From positions 310,001 through 374,000 of the forward strand of contig NZ_VDDA01000003.1 in assembly GCF_006151805.1 (NCBI RefSeq): DNA of 64,000 nt, written 5' to 3'. The notes under the pieces were generated by a model. The model saw only the letters and a program-made list of their open reading frames with translations. It was not told the DNA's origin and searched no databases. The position numbers and the translations under genes were made by a program. Positions 44,414 to 53,281 of this stretch are shown piece after piece (positions within the stretch are counted from its first letter, which is position 1; each line of letters starts with the position of its first letter). Origin of the DNA: Methylobacterium terricola (GTDB taxonomy: Bacteria > Pseudomonadota > Alphaproteobacteria > Rhizobiales > Beijerinckiaceae).

Positions 44414-45916
44414 TCAGGCCTGCGCCGCCGGGCTCGCATCCCCCGGTACCTCGATCACTGCCCTTAAGCCGCCGAGGGTGGCCGCGTCGAGGCGCAGGCG
44501 TCCGCGATACAGGGCGGCGAGGTCGGAGACGATGGAGAGGCCGAGGCCCGAACCGGGCTTGGTCTCGTCGAGGCGCCGGCCGCGGGCCAGCACGGCGACC
44601 CGGGCCTCCGGCGGCAGGCCGGGCCCGTCATCCTCCACCGTGACGATGAGGTGCGGGTACTCGCCCTGGCCGATCACCTCGGCGCGGATCGAGACGCGGC
44701 TGTGGGCCCATTTGGCGGCGTTGTCGACGAGGTTGCCGATCATCTCCTCGAAATCCTGCCGCTCGCCGCGGAAGCGCAGGCCCGGCGTGACGCTGGTCTC
44801 GAAGGCCAGGTCCTTGTCGTAGAAGATCTTGCCGAAGGTGCGCACCAACGCTGCCACCACCGGCTCGACGTCGGTGAAGGTGCCGAGCGCGCCGGCGAGC
44901 GCCGCGGCGCGGGCGCGGTCGAGGTGGTAGTTCACCTGGTCGCGCATCACCGCGGCCTGCTCGCGCACCTTCACGGCGAGCTCGCTGTTGGCGTCCCCCG
45001 CCGAGGCCTCGTTGACGATGATGCTCAACGGGGTCTTCAGCGCGTGGGCGAGGTTGCCGACCTGGGTGCGGGCCCGCTCCAGGATCTCCCGGTTGGTCTC
45101 GAGGAGCAGGTTCACCTCCCCGGCAAGCGGCGCGATGTCGCGCGGATACTCGCCCGAGATGCGGTCGGCCTCGCCGCGGCGGATGGCGCCGAGGGCCGCC
45201 CGCAGCTTGATCAGCGGTGCCAGGCCGAAGCGGATCTGCAGGAGCGTGGTGAGGCCGAGGGACAGGCCGAGCAGCGCGAAGGTGGTGGTGAGCGCCAGGG
45301 TGAAGCGGCGCATGTCGGCGTCGATCTCGTCGGAGGGCCCGGCGACGCGGACGATGTAGCGGCCCTCCTCGCCGAGATCGACGGTGCGCTCGATGATGCG
45401 CAACGGCCGGTCGTCCTGCGCCTTGCCGTAGCCCTTGCGCAACTGCCCGGCGCCGGCCTCGCCGACCGCGTCGTCCGGGGGCTGGAGCGGCACGCCGACC
45501 AGCGAGCGCGAGGTGCGCAGGTCCCGCGGCCGGGCATTCGGCCGGCCGACCTGCCAGTACCAGCCCGACAGGGGCAGGTCGAAGCGCGGGTCGCCGAGCG
45601 CCCCGAAGTTGCGCGCCTCGGAATCGGAGGGCGAGACGAGGTTGGTGGCGAGATCGTTGGCGTAGACGAGGAGCCGGCTGTCGAAGGCCCGCTCGGTGGT
45701 CTCGCGGTACAGGGTCGAGAGGATCAGGCCGGCGATCAGCAGGATCAGGGCGCTGGAGATCAGCGCCGAGACCGCGAGGCGCACCGCGATCGAGCGCTTG
45801 CGCCACGGTCGCCAGCCGGGCCAGCGGCGTGGGGAGGCCGGGGCGACCCCGCCGGCGAGCCCGGTCTCGGCGGCCGGCACCGGCGCGTCGGCCGCCGCCC
45901 GGCCGGGGCCGGTCAC
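44414..45916 (-). CDS. feuQ: FeuQ/PhoQ-like sensor histidine kinase
   Basis: A 500-aa kinase with TM1 at about residues 48-68, a 125-residue periplasmic sensor domain, TM2 near 205-225, HAMP, and kinase core. The H-box is LAHALKTPLSIIVNEA with H291, the form typical of the FeuQ/PhoQ branch. ATP-binding boxes EDDGPGLPP and GSGLGLSIVSDLAALY are intact. The GTG start overlaps the feuP stop (GTGA). In rhizobia FeuPQ controls cyclic glucan export and osmotic adaptation; here the role is inferred. Confidence 0.85.
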   Translation of the reverse strand: MTGPGRAAADAPVPAAETGLAGGVAPASPRRWPGWRPWRKRSIAVRLAVSALISSALILLIAGLILSTLYRETTERAFDSRLLVYANDLATNLVSPSDSEARNFGALGDPRFDLPLSGWYWQVGRPNARPRDLRTSRSLVGVPLQPPDDAVGEAGAGQLRKGYGKAQDDRPLRIIERTVDLGEEGRYIVRVAGPSDEIDADMRRFTLALTTTFALLGLSLGLTTLLQIRFGLAPLIKLRAALGAIRRGEADRISGEYPRDIAPLAGEVNLLLETNREILERARTQVGNLAHALKTPLSIIVNEASAGDANSELAVKVREQAAVMRDQVNYHLDRARAAALAGALGTFTDVEPVVAALVRTFGKIFYDKDLAFETSVTPGLRFRGERQDFEEMIGNLVDNAAKWAHSRVSIRAEVIGQGEYPHLIVTVEDDGPGLPPEARVAVLARGRRLDETKPGSGLGLSIVSDLAALYRGRLRLDAATLGGLRAVIEVPGDASPAAQA

Positions 45917-46590
45917 GGCTGCTTTCCGCCGGCGCCCGCGTCGATCAGGTAGCCGAGGCCGCGCACGGTCTGGATCAGGTCGACCGCGAGCTTCTTGCGC
46001 AGGCGCCCGACGAAGACCTCGATGGTGTTCGAGTCGCGGTCGAAATCCTGGTCGTAGAGGTGCTCGGTCAGTTCGGCCCGGGAGACGACCCGGCCGGTAT
46101 GGTGCATCAGGTAGGAGAGCAGCCGGTACTCGTGCGAGGTGAGCTTGACCGGGCTGCCGTCGACGAAGACGCGGCCGGAGCGGGTGTCGAGCACCACCGG
46201 GCCGGCGCTGATCTGGCTCGTCGCGTGGCCGGCGGTGCGGCGCAGGAGCGCGCGGACCCGGGCCAGCAGCTCCTCCATGTGGAACGGCTTCGTCACGTAG
46301 TCGTCGGCGCCGGCGTCGAAGCCGTTGACCTTGTCGCTCCAGCGGTCGCGGGCGGTGAGGATGATGACCGGCGTCTTCACCTGCGCCCGGCGCCAGCCCG
46401 ACAGCACCGACACGCCGTCGGCCTTCGGCAGGCCCATGTCGAGGATGATGCAGTCATAGGGCTCGGTCTCGCCGAGGAACGCGCCCTCCTCGCCGTCGAA
46501 CGCCTTGTCGACGGCGTAGCCCGCCTCCTCCAGGGCGCTCACGACCTGGCGGTTGAGATCCCGGTCATCCTCGACCACGAGCAGACGCAC
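45913..46590 (-). CDS. feuP: FeuP/PhoP-like response regulator
   Basis: A 225-aa OmpR-family regulator. MRLLVVEDDRDLNRQVVSAL opens the receiver, with phospho-acceptor D51 in IILDMGLPKADG and K in TKPFHMEE. The C-terminal domain has LTSHEYRLLSYLMHHTGRVV and TIEVFVGRLRKKL. It pairs with the kinase downstream. The small PepSY gene lies 85 bp upstream in the same orientation. Confidence 0.9.
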   Translation of the reverse strand: MRLLVVEDDRDLNRQVVSALEEAGYAVDKAFDGEEGAFLGETEPYDCIILDMGLPKADGVSVLSGWRRAQVKTPVIILTARDRWSDKVNGFDAGADDYVTKPFHMEELLARVRALLRRTAGHATSQISAGPVVLDTRSGRVFVDGSPVKLTSHEYRLLSYLMHHTGRVVSRAELTEHLYDQDFDRDSNTIEVFVGRLRKKLAVDLIQTVRGLGYLIDAGAGGKQP

Positions 46591-46675
46591 GACCCGAACC
46601 CCTTCATCACCGACCCTGGACCGGTCACCCGAGTCCCCGCATCATCCAAGTCTTCGTATCACCCAAGTGTTCTTG

Positions 46676-47053
46676 TCACCATTGACCGGCGACCTGTCCC
46701 GACCGGGCATCCACCATCACGTGCACGAACTGGCCGTCCTTGCGCAAGGCCGTCAGCATGTAGACGAGCGCCTCGTCCCGGCGGCAGAGATTGGCCCGCA
46801 CGATGTCGGCCCGCGGCACGGCGGCCCGCGCCGCGCGGATCGCCGCCACCGGCTCGACCACCCGCTTCTCCGCCACCGCCTCGCGCAGGTCGCCGGGGGA
46901 GAGGCAGGTCTGGGTGGTCTCTGCGGCCCTGACCGGATGAGGCGTCACCGCCCCGGTGGCGGTCTCGTCCCGCTCCTCCGCGGCCGCGAGCCAGCCCGAA
47001 GCGCCGGCGAGGCCGACCAGGGCGGGGAGCAGGAGGAGAACGAGATGACGCAT
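46676..47053 (-). CDS. Small PepSY-like periplasmic protein, FeuN candidate
   Basis: A 125-aa protein with a signal peptide (residues 1-25, hydrophobic LVLLLLPALVGLAGASGWLA). The mature part has two Cys (50 and 90), and a PepSY-like end: ALVYMLTALRKDGQFVHVMV then DARSGQV. In Sinorhizobium a small periplasmic protein, FeuN, acts on FeuQ and restrains the FeuPQ pathway. Position and size here fit such a role, but homology is not established. The ATG at 47065 is also in frame. Confidence 0.72.
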   Translation of the reverse strand: MRHLVLLLLPALVGLAGASGWLAAAEERDETATGAVTPHPVRAAETTQTCLSPGDLREAVAEKRVVEPVAAIRAARAAVPRADIVRANLCRRDEALVYMLTALRKDGQFVHVMVDARSGQVAGQW

Positions 47054-47274
47054 GCCGGGGACCATCGTCGCCGGGCACTGAATGCACCCTGAATGCGAAA
47101 GTGCCGGGTTTTTGGGGGCCGATCCGGTCACATCCTCGTGTGCCGTCGGGGCCGCGCCACCCTCGATCGTGGCGCGCACGCCGCGGATGAACCGATCCGG
47201 CCCCGGCTCCGTTATGGTTAAGGCTGCGTTCACCGCGCCGTCCGACCCTGCCGGCCGCCACCAGGGAGAGGCTT

Positions 47275-47676
47275 GTGCGCCCCGTCGCGATCCCGTTCCT
47301 CGCCGCCTTGTGCCTCGCCGGTCCTGCTTCCGCGCGGGACGCGACGCCGGAGCCAGTCTCTCTCGCCGCCGCGACGGGCGCTCCCCTGCTGCTGCGCATC
47401 CGCCCGCGCGACGAGCCGCCGGAGGATGGCCCGGGCACCGCCTCGGCCGACGCGGCGCGCGAGGCGGAGGCGGCGCGCCTCGCCGCCGCCGCGCGGGCTG
47501 CCGCGGCCCGGGAGGCGTTCGAGGCCCGGATCACCGCCCGGGCCAACCGGGCGATCGCCTCGGTCTGCACCGGCTGCCTCGGCCCGGTGCCGCCCTCGGT
47601 GGCGCTGGCGCCACCGGACGCCGCGGCCGCGCCGCCGCGGCTGGTTCCGGCTTCGGTCGCGATGACGGAGCCCTGA
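47275..47676 (+). CDS. Ala-rich secreted protein of unknown function
   Basis: A 133-aa protein starting GTG after CAGGGAGAGG. Residues 1-20 form a signal peptide (AIPFLAALCLAGPASA). The centre is an Ala/Arg/Glu helix, likely coiled coil (EAARLAAAARAAAAREAFEA). A single CTGC pair (CxxC) lies near residue 98. No family recognised. It is divergent from the PepSY protein gene. Confidence 0.6.
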   Translation: MRPVAIPFLAALCLAGPASARDATPEPVSLAAATGAPLLLRIRPRDEPPEDGPGTASADAAREAEAARLAAAARAAAAREAFEARITARANRAIASVCTGCLGPVPPSVALAPPDAAAAPPRLVPASVAMTEP

Positions 47677-47779
47677 TCGGCGAGCTTGACAGGTGTTGCG
47701 AGACCGCGCCCGATACCGTCGGCGAGGTCGGGTGAGCTGCCCTTCCTCACGGTCGCCGGTGCGTGGGGAGCCTGTGAGC

Positions 47780-48397
47780 ATGGTCGACGACATCGAGCTC
47801 GTCCTGTTCGACCTCGACAACGTGCTCTACCATTACGACCGTCGCCTGCGCGTCGAACACCTGTCGGGGATCACCGGCATTCCTGCCGACACCATCCACG
47901 CCGCGATCTGGGACAGCGGCCTCGAGTGGCTGGGGGATAGCGGGGCCCTTGCGCCGCAGGACTATCTTCGGGCCTTCGGAGACCGGATCGGATATCCGAT
48001 CAGCCTGACGGAGTGGCTGGACGCGCGCCGCGCCTCGGTCGCGCCGGACGATCGGATGCTCGCATTGGTCGAGCGGCTGCGCGCTTCGAAGGCCGTCGCG
48101 ATCCTAACGAACAACTCGGAGTTGCTGACCGCGCATATCGACGTCGTCTGCCCGGAGCTCCGTCCTCTGTTCGGGGCGCATATCTATGCATCGGCGTCGT
48201 TTCGCGCGGCAAAGCCGGACGTGACCTGCTTCCACCGCTGTCTGGCAGGCCTCGGTGCGAGGCCGTCGGCGGTGCTGTTCGTGGACGATCTCGCCGAGAA
48301 CGTCGCGGGCGCGCGGGCGGCGGGACTTCAGGCCCATCATTTCACGTCGGCCGACGGGTTGAGGCGGGACCTCGAGGCGCGGGGCATGACTGTGTAG
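47780..48397 (+). CDS. HAD-superfamily hydrolase (subfamily IA)
   Basis: A 205-aa HAD phosphatase. Motif I is LVLFDLDNVLYHY (nucleophile Asp and acid/base Asp two residues on), motif II is AILTNNSE, motif III is the Lys in RAAKPDVTCF, and motif IV is VLFVDDLAENVAGARAAGL. The cap domain is helical. It dephosphorylates an unknown small molecule. The ATG at 47780 or the GTG at 47774 may be used; GGGGAG precedes both. Confidence 0.9.
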   Translation: MVDDIELVLFDLDNVLYHYDRRLRVEHLSGITGIPADTIHAAIWDSGLEWLGDSGALAPQDYLRAFGDRIGYPISLTEWLDARRASVAPDDRMLALVERLRASKAVAILTNNSELLTAHIDVVCPELRPLFGAHIYASASFRAAKPDVTCFHRCLAGLGARPSAVLFVDDLAENVAGARAAGLQAHHFTSADGLRRDLEARGMTV

Positions 48398-48611
48398 GGT
48401 GGCCGGACTCGACCCGGAGCACTCCTTGCAAGGTTCACGTGGGGCCGATCCGCCGTCGAATGCGCTGCAACGGCAAAGACCGGGATCGCACCCAGCCGAC
48501 TTGACCTTGGGGGGCGCTGAGGGCCGGGGCGGGCCTTCGGCATCGGAGAGTGGTTGCCGTCATGCCCGCCATCGTCACAATCCTGGCGTTCCTCAAGACA
48601 ACGGGCCCTTC

Positions 48612-49616
48612 ATGTCTCCGGCCAGCCCCGTCCCAGGCAGCCTATCCGAACGGTACACGAGGTTTGCGGACAACGAGGCACGGGGGCGTTCGCCGCTCTA
48701 CGAGGCCCTGGCCCGGGGCACTGCGCAGGACGCGGAGGTCATCGGCTTCCTGTCGGCGCTCCCACCCGCGAAGCAGCAACCCAATCTGTTATTTGCCGCC
48801 GTGCGCTCCCTGGAGGGCGTCCCCGAGGATTTCAGCGACTTCAAGCGCCGCCTGCTCGGCAATGCCGAGGAGATACGCTCTCTCATGCTGTCGCGCTCGA
48901 CACAGACAAACGAACCTGCGCGCTGCGCGCTGCTCCTGCCGATCCTGGCACAGCTGCCGCAGCCGCTCGCCCTGATCGAAGTCGGCGCCTCGGCTGGCCT
49001 GTGCCTGCTGCCGGACTTCTACGGCTACGACTTCGGCACCGGTATCATCCGGCCCGAGGTTGGAGACGGCACCTTCCCGGTATTTCGCTGCGCTGCGAGT
49101 CCCGAAACACCTATTCCGACGCGGATGCCGCGGATCGCGTGGCGAGCCGGGCTGGATCTCAATCCATTGGACGCTGCCGATTCGGAGCAATCGTCCTGGC
49201 TCGAGACGCTGGTCTGGCCAGAACGGACGGAGCGGCTGGACGGCCTTCGTGGTGCGTTGCGCGTGGCGGCCGCCCGGAAGCCCCGCGTGGTCGCAGGGAG
49301 TTTGACCAGCGGGGCCATGGCTGCGCTGTGCCGGGAAGCGCCCGCCGATGCAACGCTGGTCGTGTTTCATACGGCGGTGCTGGCCTACGTCTCGGATCAC
49401 GACGAGCGGCGAGCCTTCGCGGACACGGTGACGCCTCTCTGCTCATACTGGATCTGCAACGAATCTCCGCGCGTCATGCCTGATCTCTCGACGGGGATCG
49501 ACCAGCCGGGATCTCCTGGACGGTTTCTCATGTCGGTGAATCGGAATCCTGTCGCCTGGACTGAACCGCACGGCGCGGCCATCGAATGGATCGCGCCGGA
49601 GGCGACGAGGCCGTAA
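48612..49616 (+). CDS. DUF2332 family protein
   Basis: A 334-aa protein with the DUF2332 pattern: RYTRFADNEARGRSPLYEAL at the N-terminus, LLPILAQLPQPLALIEVGAS-AGLCLL at residues 105-130, TLVVFHTAVLAYVS, and GAAIEWI at the end. The GxSAGL segment hints at a SAM-dependent methyltransferase-like fold. The family is uncharacterised. The ATG at 48612 starts the family N-terminus; 214 bp upstream hold no gene. Confidence 0.88.
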   Translation: MSPASPVPGSLSERYTRFADNEARGRSPLYEALARGTAQDAEVIGFLSALPPAKQQPNLLFAAVRSLEGVPEDFSDFKRRLLGNAEEIRSLMLSRSTQTNEPARCALLLPILAQLPQPLALIEVGASAGLCLLPDFYGYDFGTGIIRPEVGDGTFPVFRCAASPETPIPTRMPRIAWRAGLDLNPLDAADSEQSSWLETLVWPERTERLDGLRGALRVAAARKPRVVAGSLTSGAMAALCREAPADATLVVFHTAVLAYVSDHDERRAFADTVTPLCSYWICNESPRVMPDLSTGIDQPGSPGRFLMSVNRNPVAWTEPHGAAIEWIAPEATRP

Positions 49617-49786
49617 ACCGAGCGCCCGGCTGGGGCGGCAGCGGACGGTGACTTCGGGGTGTCGACCAACGCCGGACGATCGTCGGGCCGCGCAGATCCA
49701 CCGGGCATCGCGGCTCGTCGCCCTGGACCTCCCGCGCCGGATCGGGCAGGGCAGGGGCATTCCGGCCCCGCTTCCCCGAGAGCGAC

Positions 49787-50545
49787 GTGATCCGCCCCGC
49801 CATCCCTCTCCTCGCCGCCCTCCTCGCCCTCGCCACCCCCGCGCGGGCGGTCGTCGGCGGGTCCGAGGCGCCCGATGCGGCGCTCGCCCGCTCCAGCGTG
49901 ATGGTGCTGTCGTCCCGCGGCGGGGTCTGCACCGGCATCGTGCTCGCCCGCGACGTGGTGCTCACCGCCGCCCATTGCGCCGCCCCCGGAGCCGAGCACC
50001 GGGTGCATTACCGCGACGAGGCCGGGGCGCCGGTGCTCCTCGGGGTCGCCGCCCGGGCGGTGCATCCGGGCTACGATGCCGGGGCCATCGCCGGGCGGCG
50101 GCGCTCGATCGACCTCGCGCTCCTGCGCACCGAGACGGCCCTGCCGGCCCGCTTCGTCCCGGCGGCGCTCACCGAGGCCCAGGTCGGCGCCGGCACGCCG
50201 CTGACGCTGGGCGGCTACGGCGTGGCGCGGCCGGGCGACCACCGCAGCACCGGCACCTTCCGTACCGCGACCCTGCCGCTGGTCGAGCCCTACGGCCCGA
50301 GCCGCATCCTGGTCTGGCTCAAGGGGCCCGGGATGTCGGGATCCGCGGCCTCCGGCGCCTGCGAGGGCGATTCGGGCGGGCCGATCGTCGGCGCGGCCGG
50401 TGCCGTCCTGGCGGTGACCACCTGGGCGAGCGGGGCCGGCAAGACTCCGTGCGGCGGCATCTCGCAGGGCGTGCTGGTCGGGCCGCAGCGGGCCTGGATC
50501 GCCCGCACGACCGCGGAATGGGGCGCTCCGGCGCGCTGGGAGTGA
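49787..50545 (+). CDS. Trypsin-like serine protease (S1), copy 1
   Basis: A 252-aa secreted protease. The signal peptide covers residues 1-21 and the mature chain begins VVGGSEAPDA, as in trypsins. The triad is complete: His63 (TAAHC), Asp109 (IDLALL) and Ser196 (EGDSGGPI). Start GTG at 49787 after GAGAG. A second S1 protease follows 122 bp downstream. Function could be envelope quality control or external protein digestion. Confidence 0.92.
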   Translation: MIRPAIPLLAALLALATPARAVVGGSEAPDAALARSSVMVLSSRGGVCTGIVLARDVVLTAAHCAAPGAEHRVHYRDEAGAPVLLGVAARAVHPGYDAGAIAGRRRSIDLALLRTETALPARFVPAALTEAQVGAGTPLTLGGYGVARPGDHRSTGTFRTATLPLVEPYGPSRILVWLKGPGMSGSAASGACEGDSGGPIVGAAGAVLAVTTWASGAGKTPCGGISQGVLVGPQRAWIARTTAEWGAPARWE

Positions 50546-50667
50546 GCCGCCTTCGGTCCCGGCGCTCACGGCTTCGTTCCCGGTCCGGCGACCTACCGGT
50601 GCGGAACCGCACCCATGGCGCGAGACTTCACTTGTCGAGCGTGGCCGCACGCTTCTAGGGTGGTCTC

Positions 50668-51537
50668 ATGCGCGTCTCCCTGTCCCGCCTCCGTTCCGCC
50701 CTGGCCGCCCTCGCGGTGGCCGCGCCCCTCGGCCTGTGGAGCGGCACCGCCGGCGCCGTGGTGCGCGGCGAGGTGACCCGCGATCCCGACGGCTTGCGCA
50801 GCTCGGTGGTGCGGATCGAGAGCACCACCGGCGAGATGTGCTCCGGCTCGCTCATCGCCCCCGACCTCGTGCTGACCGCCGCCCATTGCGTGATGCGCAA
50901 GGCCGGGTACTGGGTCGTGGTCGTCGACCGCGGCTTCCGCCAGCGCCGCCTGCAGGCGATCGCAGCGTCGATGCACCCGGATTTCGTGCCCGGAACCACG
51001 CCGGAGAACCAGCCCGGCACCGACCTCGCCATCCTGAAGCTCAGCGAGCGCCTCGGCCCCGATTTCCGCCCCCTGGACCTGCGCGACGGCGGCGAGATCC
51101 CGCAGGGCGACAGCGTGGCGATCGCCGGCTACGGCGTGGTGGCGGAGAACCGCCGCGGCAGCGCCCGGGTGCTGCGCCAGGCCCGCCTCGTCTCGCTGGG
51201 CGAATTGCAGGTCGCCAACACCGTCACGGTGGTGGCCGACCGGAACACCCTCGCCGAGACCGCCGGTGCCGGCGCCTGCCTCGGCGATTCCGGCGGGCCG
51301 ATCCTGCGCGTCACCCCCGGCGGCTACCAGCTCGTCGGCGTGGTGAGCTGGTCGAGCGGCGCGGCCCAGCAGGGCCGGGTCCGCACCGCCTGCGGCGGCT
51401 TCACCGCCGTGACCCCGGTCGGGCTGCATTCCAGCTGGATCAACGCCCGCGCCGCCGAGCTCGCCCGCTTCCAGCCCGGCGAGGCGATGCCGGCGGGGGC
51501 CCGTCCGCATCCGGCGGACTGGACCGGGGGACGCTGA
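50668..51537 (+). CDS. Trypsin-like serine protease (S1), copy 2
   Basis: A 289-aa protease with signal peptide (1-30, ending GTAGAVVRG). Triad: His73 (TAAHC), Asp119 (GTDLAIL), Ser208 (LGDSGGPI). It is about 35 residues longer than its neighbour because of insertions and a C-terminal extension past SSWINARAAEL, and similar only around the catalytic motifs, so the duplication is old. Confidence 0.92.
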   Translation: MRVSLSRLRSALAALAVAAPLGLWSGTAGAVVRGEVTRDPDGLRSSVVRIESTTGEMCSGSLIAPDLVLTAAHCVMRKAGYWVVVVDRGFRQRRLQAIAASMHPDFVPGTTPENQPGTDLAILKLSERLGPDFRPLDLRDGGEIPQGDSVAIAGYGVVAENRRGSARVLRQARLVSLGELQVANTVTVVADRNTLAETAGAGACLGDSGGPILRVTPGGYQLVGVVSWSSGAAQQGRVRTACGGFTAVTPVGLHSSWINARAAELARFQPGEAMPAGARPHPADWTGGR

Positions 51538-51630
51538 CGTTCCGGGTGGTGGCGATCGGGCACTAACACCAAGCTTGACTGTTCTGCGGCCAAGCCGTCC
51601 AACGGGCTCCGTTCAACCCCGGAGGTCCCG

Positions 51631-52020
51631 ATGAGCCAAGCCGTGTTCAGTGTTGCCCGCCTCCTCGTCGTGGTCCTGTTCTGCGTCTCCGGCGCCCAGA
51701 AGCTGATGAACCCGGCCGCCGTCGTGAGCACGGTGGCGGGCAAGGGCCTGCCCTACCCGCAGGTGCTGGCCTCTCTCACCATCGCGGCCGAGCTGGGCCT
51801 CGGCCTCCTGATCGCGCTGGGCTTCTACGCCCGCGCCGCGTCCGTGCTGCTCGCCGGCTTCACCCTCGCGACGATCGTCTTCTTCCACAATTTCTGGTCG
51901 ATGTCGGGTGACGCCGCACGGCTGAACCAGATCCAGGCGATGAAGAACCTCTCGATCGTGGGCGGCCTCCTGATGATCGCCGCCGTCGGTCCCGGCCGCT
52001 TCGCCCTCAACCGGCGCTGA
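51631..52020 (+). CDS. DoxX family membrane protein
   Basis: A 129-aa protein with four transmembrane helices. FSVARLLVVVLFCVSGAQKL and GLGLLIALGFYARAASVLLA match DoxX/DoxD-like proteins, which include redox-linked membrane proteins of unclear role. GGAGG precedes the ATG at a good distance. Monocistronic. Confidence 0.9.
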   Translation: MSQAVFSVARLLVVVLFCVSGAQKLMNPAAVVSTVAGKGLPYPQVLASLTIAAELGLGLLIALGFYARAASVLLAGFTLATIVFFHNFWSMSGDAARLNQIQAMKNLSIVGGLLMIAAVGPGRFALNRR

Positions 52021-52123
52021 ACGCGAGACTTTTTTCCTTTGACGGCCTCCGGAACGGCGCCCCTCCCGGCACGTTGACCGGCCCTGATGGGGTGTGATCG
52101 GCGACGGGGAGCAGGTAAGAATC

Positions 52124-53122
52124 ATGGCCGCGGACACAGCATTGCCGGACGCGGCGTTCCGCAGCTTCGCCGAGGGCGCCGGGTTGATGATCTGGCGCGC
52201 CGACGCGCAGGCACGCGTGATCTACGTCAACCCGGCCTGGATGGCGTTCCGCGGCCGTGCCGCGGAGGACGAGCTGGGACACGGCTGGAAGGACGGGCTC
52301 CACCCGGACGACCGGGCCACCCACGAGGCCGCCGTGGCGGCGGCCTACGCGACGCGCGAGCCGCACAGCGGCGAGTACCGCCTGCGCCGCCACGACGGCG
52401 CCTTCCGGTGGGTCCACGGCCACGCCTATCCGCTGCACGAGGGCGAGGATTTCACGGGCTTCGCCGGCTCGTGCTTCGACATCACCGAGCGCAAGGAGGC
52501 CGAGGAGCAGGCCGCCCGGGCGCTGGCCGAGCAGGAGGCGCTGCTCGCCGAGATCTACCACCGGGTGCGCAACAACCTGCAGGTCACGGTCAGCCTGATC
52601 GGGCTCTATGGCCGCGCCGCGGCCTCCGCCTGCCGCCCGGCCTTCGACGCGCTCGGGCAAAGGGTGCGGGCGATCGCCCTGGTGCAGCAGCACCTGCACG
52701 AGGCGCCGCAGATCGCCAGCGTCGATCTCGCCGACTACCTCACGCGCCTCGCCGAGGGCCTGAGCCAGCTGCGGCGGACCGGGCGGATCGCCGTCACGGT
52801 CGAGGCCGGCCGCTCCGTGCTGCTCGAGCCACGCACCGTCAACGCGCTCGGCATGATCCTGGCCGAGATCGTCGCCGAATGCCTCGACAGCACCGGCGAG
52901 GGCACCGCCTGCGTCACCCGGGTCGAGGTGCCGGCGGGCGAGCCCGACGAGCCGGTCCGGGTGCGGATCACCTCGGGCGGCGTCGCCGGCGAGCCGGCCG
53001 CCGGCGTGCCGCGACTGGGGCCGCGCCTGATCGCGGCCTATGCCGGCCAGGCCGAGATCGCGGTCTCGGGCACCGGCACGCCGGATGCCCCCCTCGACCT
53101 GACGCTGCCGGCGAGGAGCTGA
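52124..53122 (+). CDS. PAS-domain HWE/HisKA_2-type histidine kinase with degenerate ATPase end
   Basis: A 332-aa soluble protein. A PAS domain with PAC region covers residues 15-125 (VIYVNPAWMAFRG, then FTGFAGSCFDITERK). A HisKA_2 helix follows with LAEIYHRVRNNLQVTVSLIG, phospho-acceptor candidate H146. The C-terminal part lines up with HATPase_c, but the N-box Asn is absent (ILAEIVAECLDST) and the expected DxGxG reads as ITSGGVAGEP. So ATP binding by the normal mode is doubtful. It may be a phosphotransfer or scaffold protein. No response regulator adjoins. Confidence 0.82.
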   Translation: MAADTALPDAAFRSFAEGAGLMIWRADAQARVIYVNPAWMAFRGRAAEDELGHGWKDGLHPDDRATHEAAVAAAYATREPHSGEYRLRRHDGAFRWVHGHAYPLHEGEDFTGFAGSCFDITERKEAEEQAARALAEQEALLAEIYHRVRNNLQVTVSLIGLYGRAAASACRPAFDALGQRVRAIALVQQHLHEAPQIASVDLADYLTRLAEGLSQLRRTGRIAVTVEAGRSVLLEPRTVNALGMILAEIVAECLDSTGEGTACVTRVEVPAGEPDEPVRVRITSGGVAGEPAAGVPRLGPRLIAAYAGQAEIAVSGTGTPDAPLDLTLPARS

Positions 53123-53137
53123 GGCGAGACGGTCGAG

Positions 53138-53187
53138 GAGACAGGGCCGGGGAGACAGGGTCGGGGAGACGGGGCCGGGGAGACGGG
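53138..53187 (+). repeat. 14-bp G-rich tandem repeat upstream of sufE
   Basis: Three units of gagac[a/g]ggg[c/t]cggg and a partial fourth, with G-runs of three to four bases on one strand. It lies between the kinase stop and sufE. Spacing of the G-runs could permit a G-quadruplex; this is inference only. Confidence 0.8.
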
Positions 53188-53281
53188 CCTAAGACGGGAG
53201 AGCGATGCCCGCGCGGTGGCGGGCGAGGCCCGCCCCGCCTATATGCCGGGTCTCATCCCCCTCACCGCGCCGTCAGGTCCC

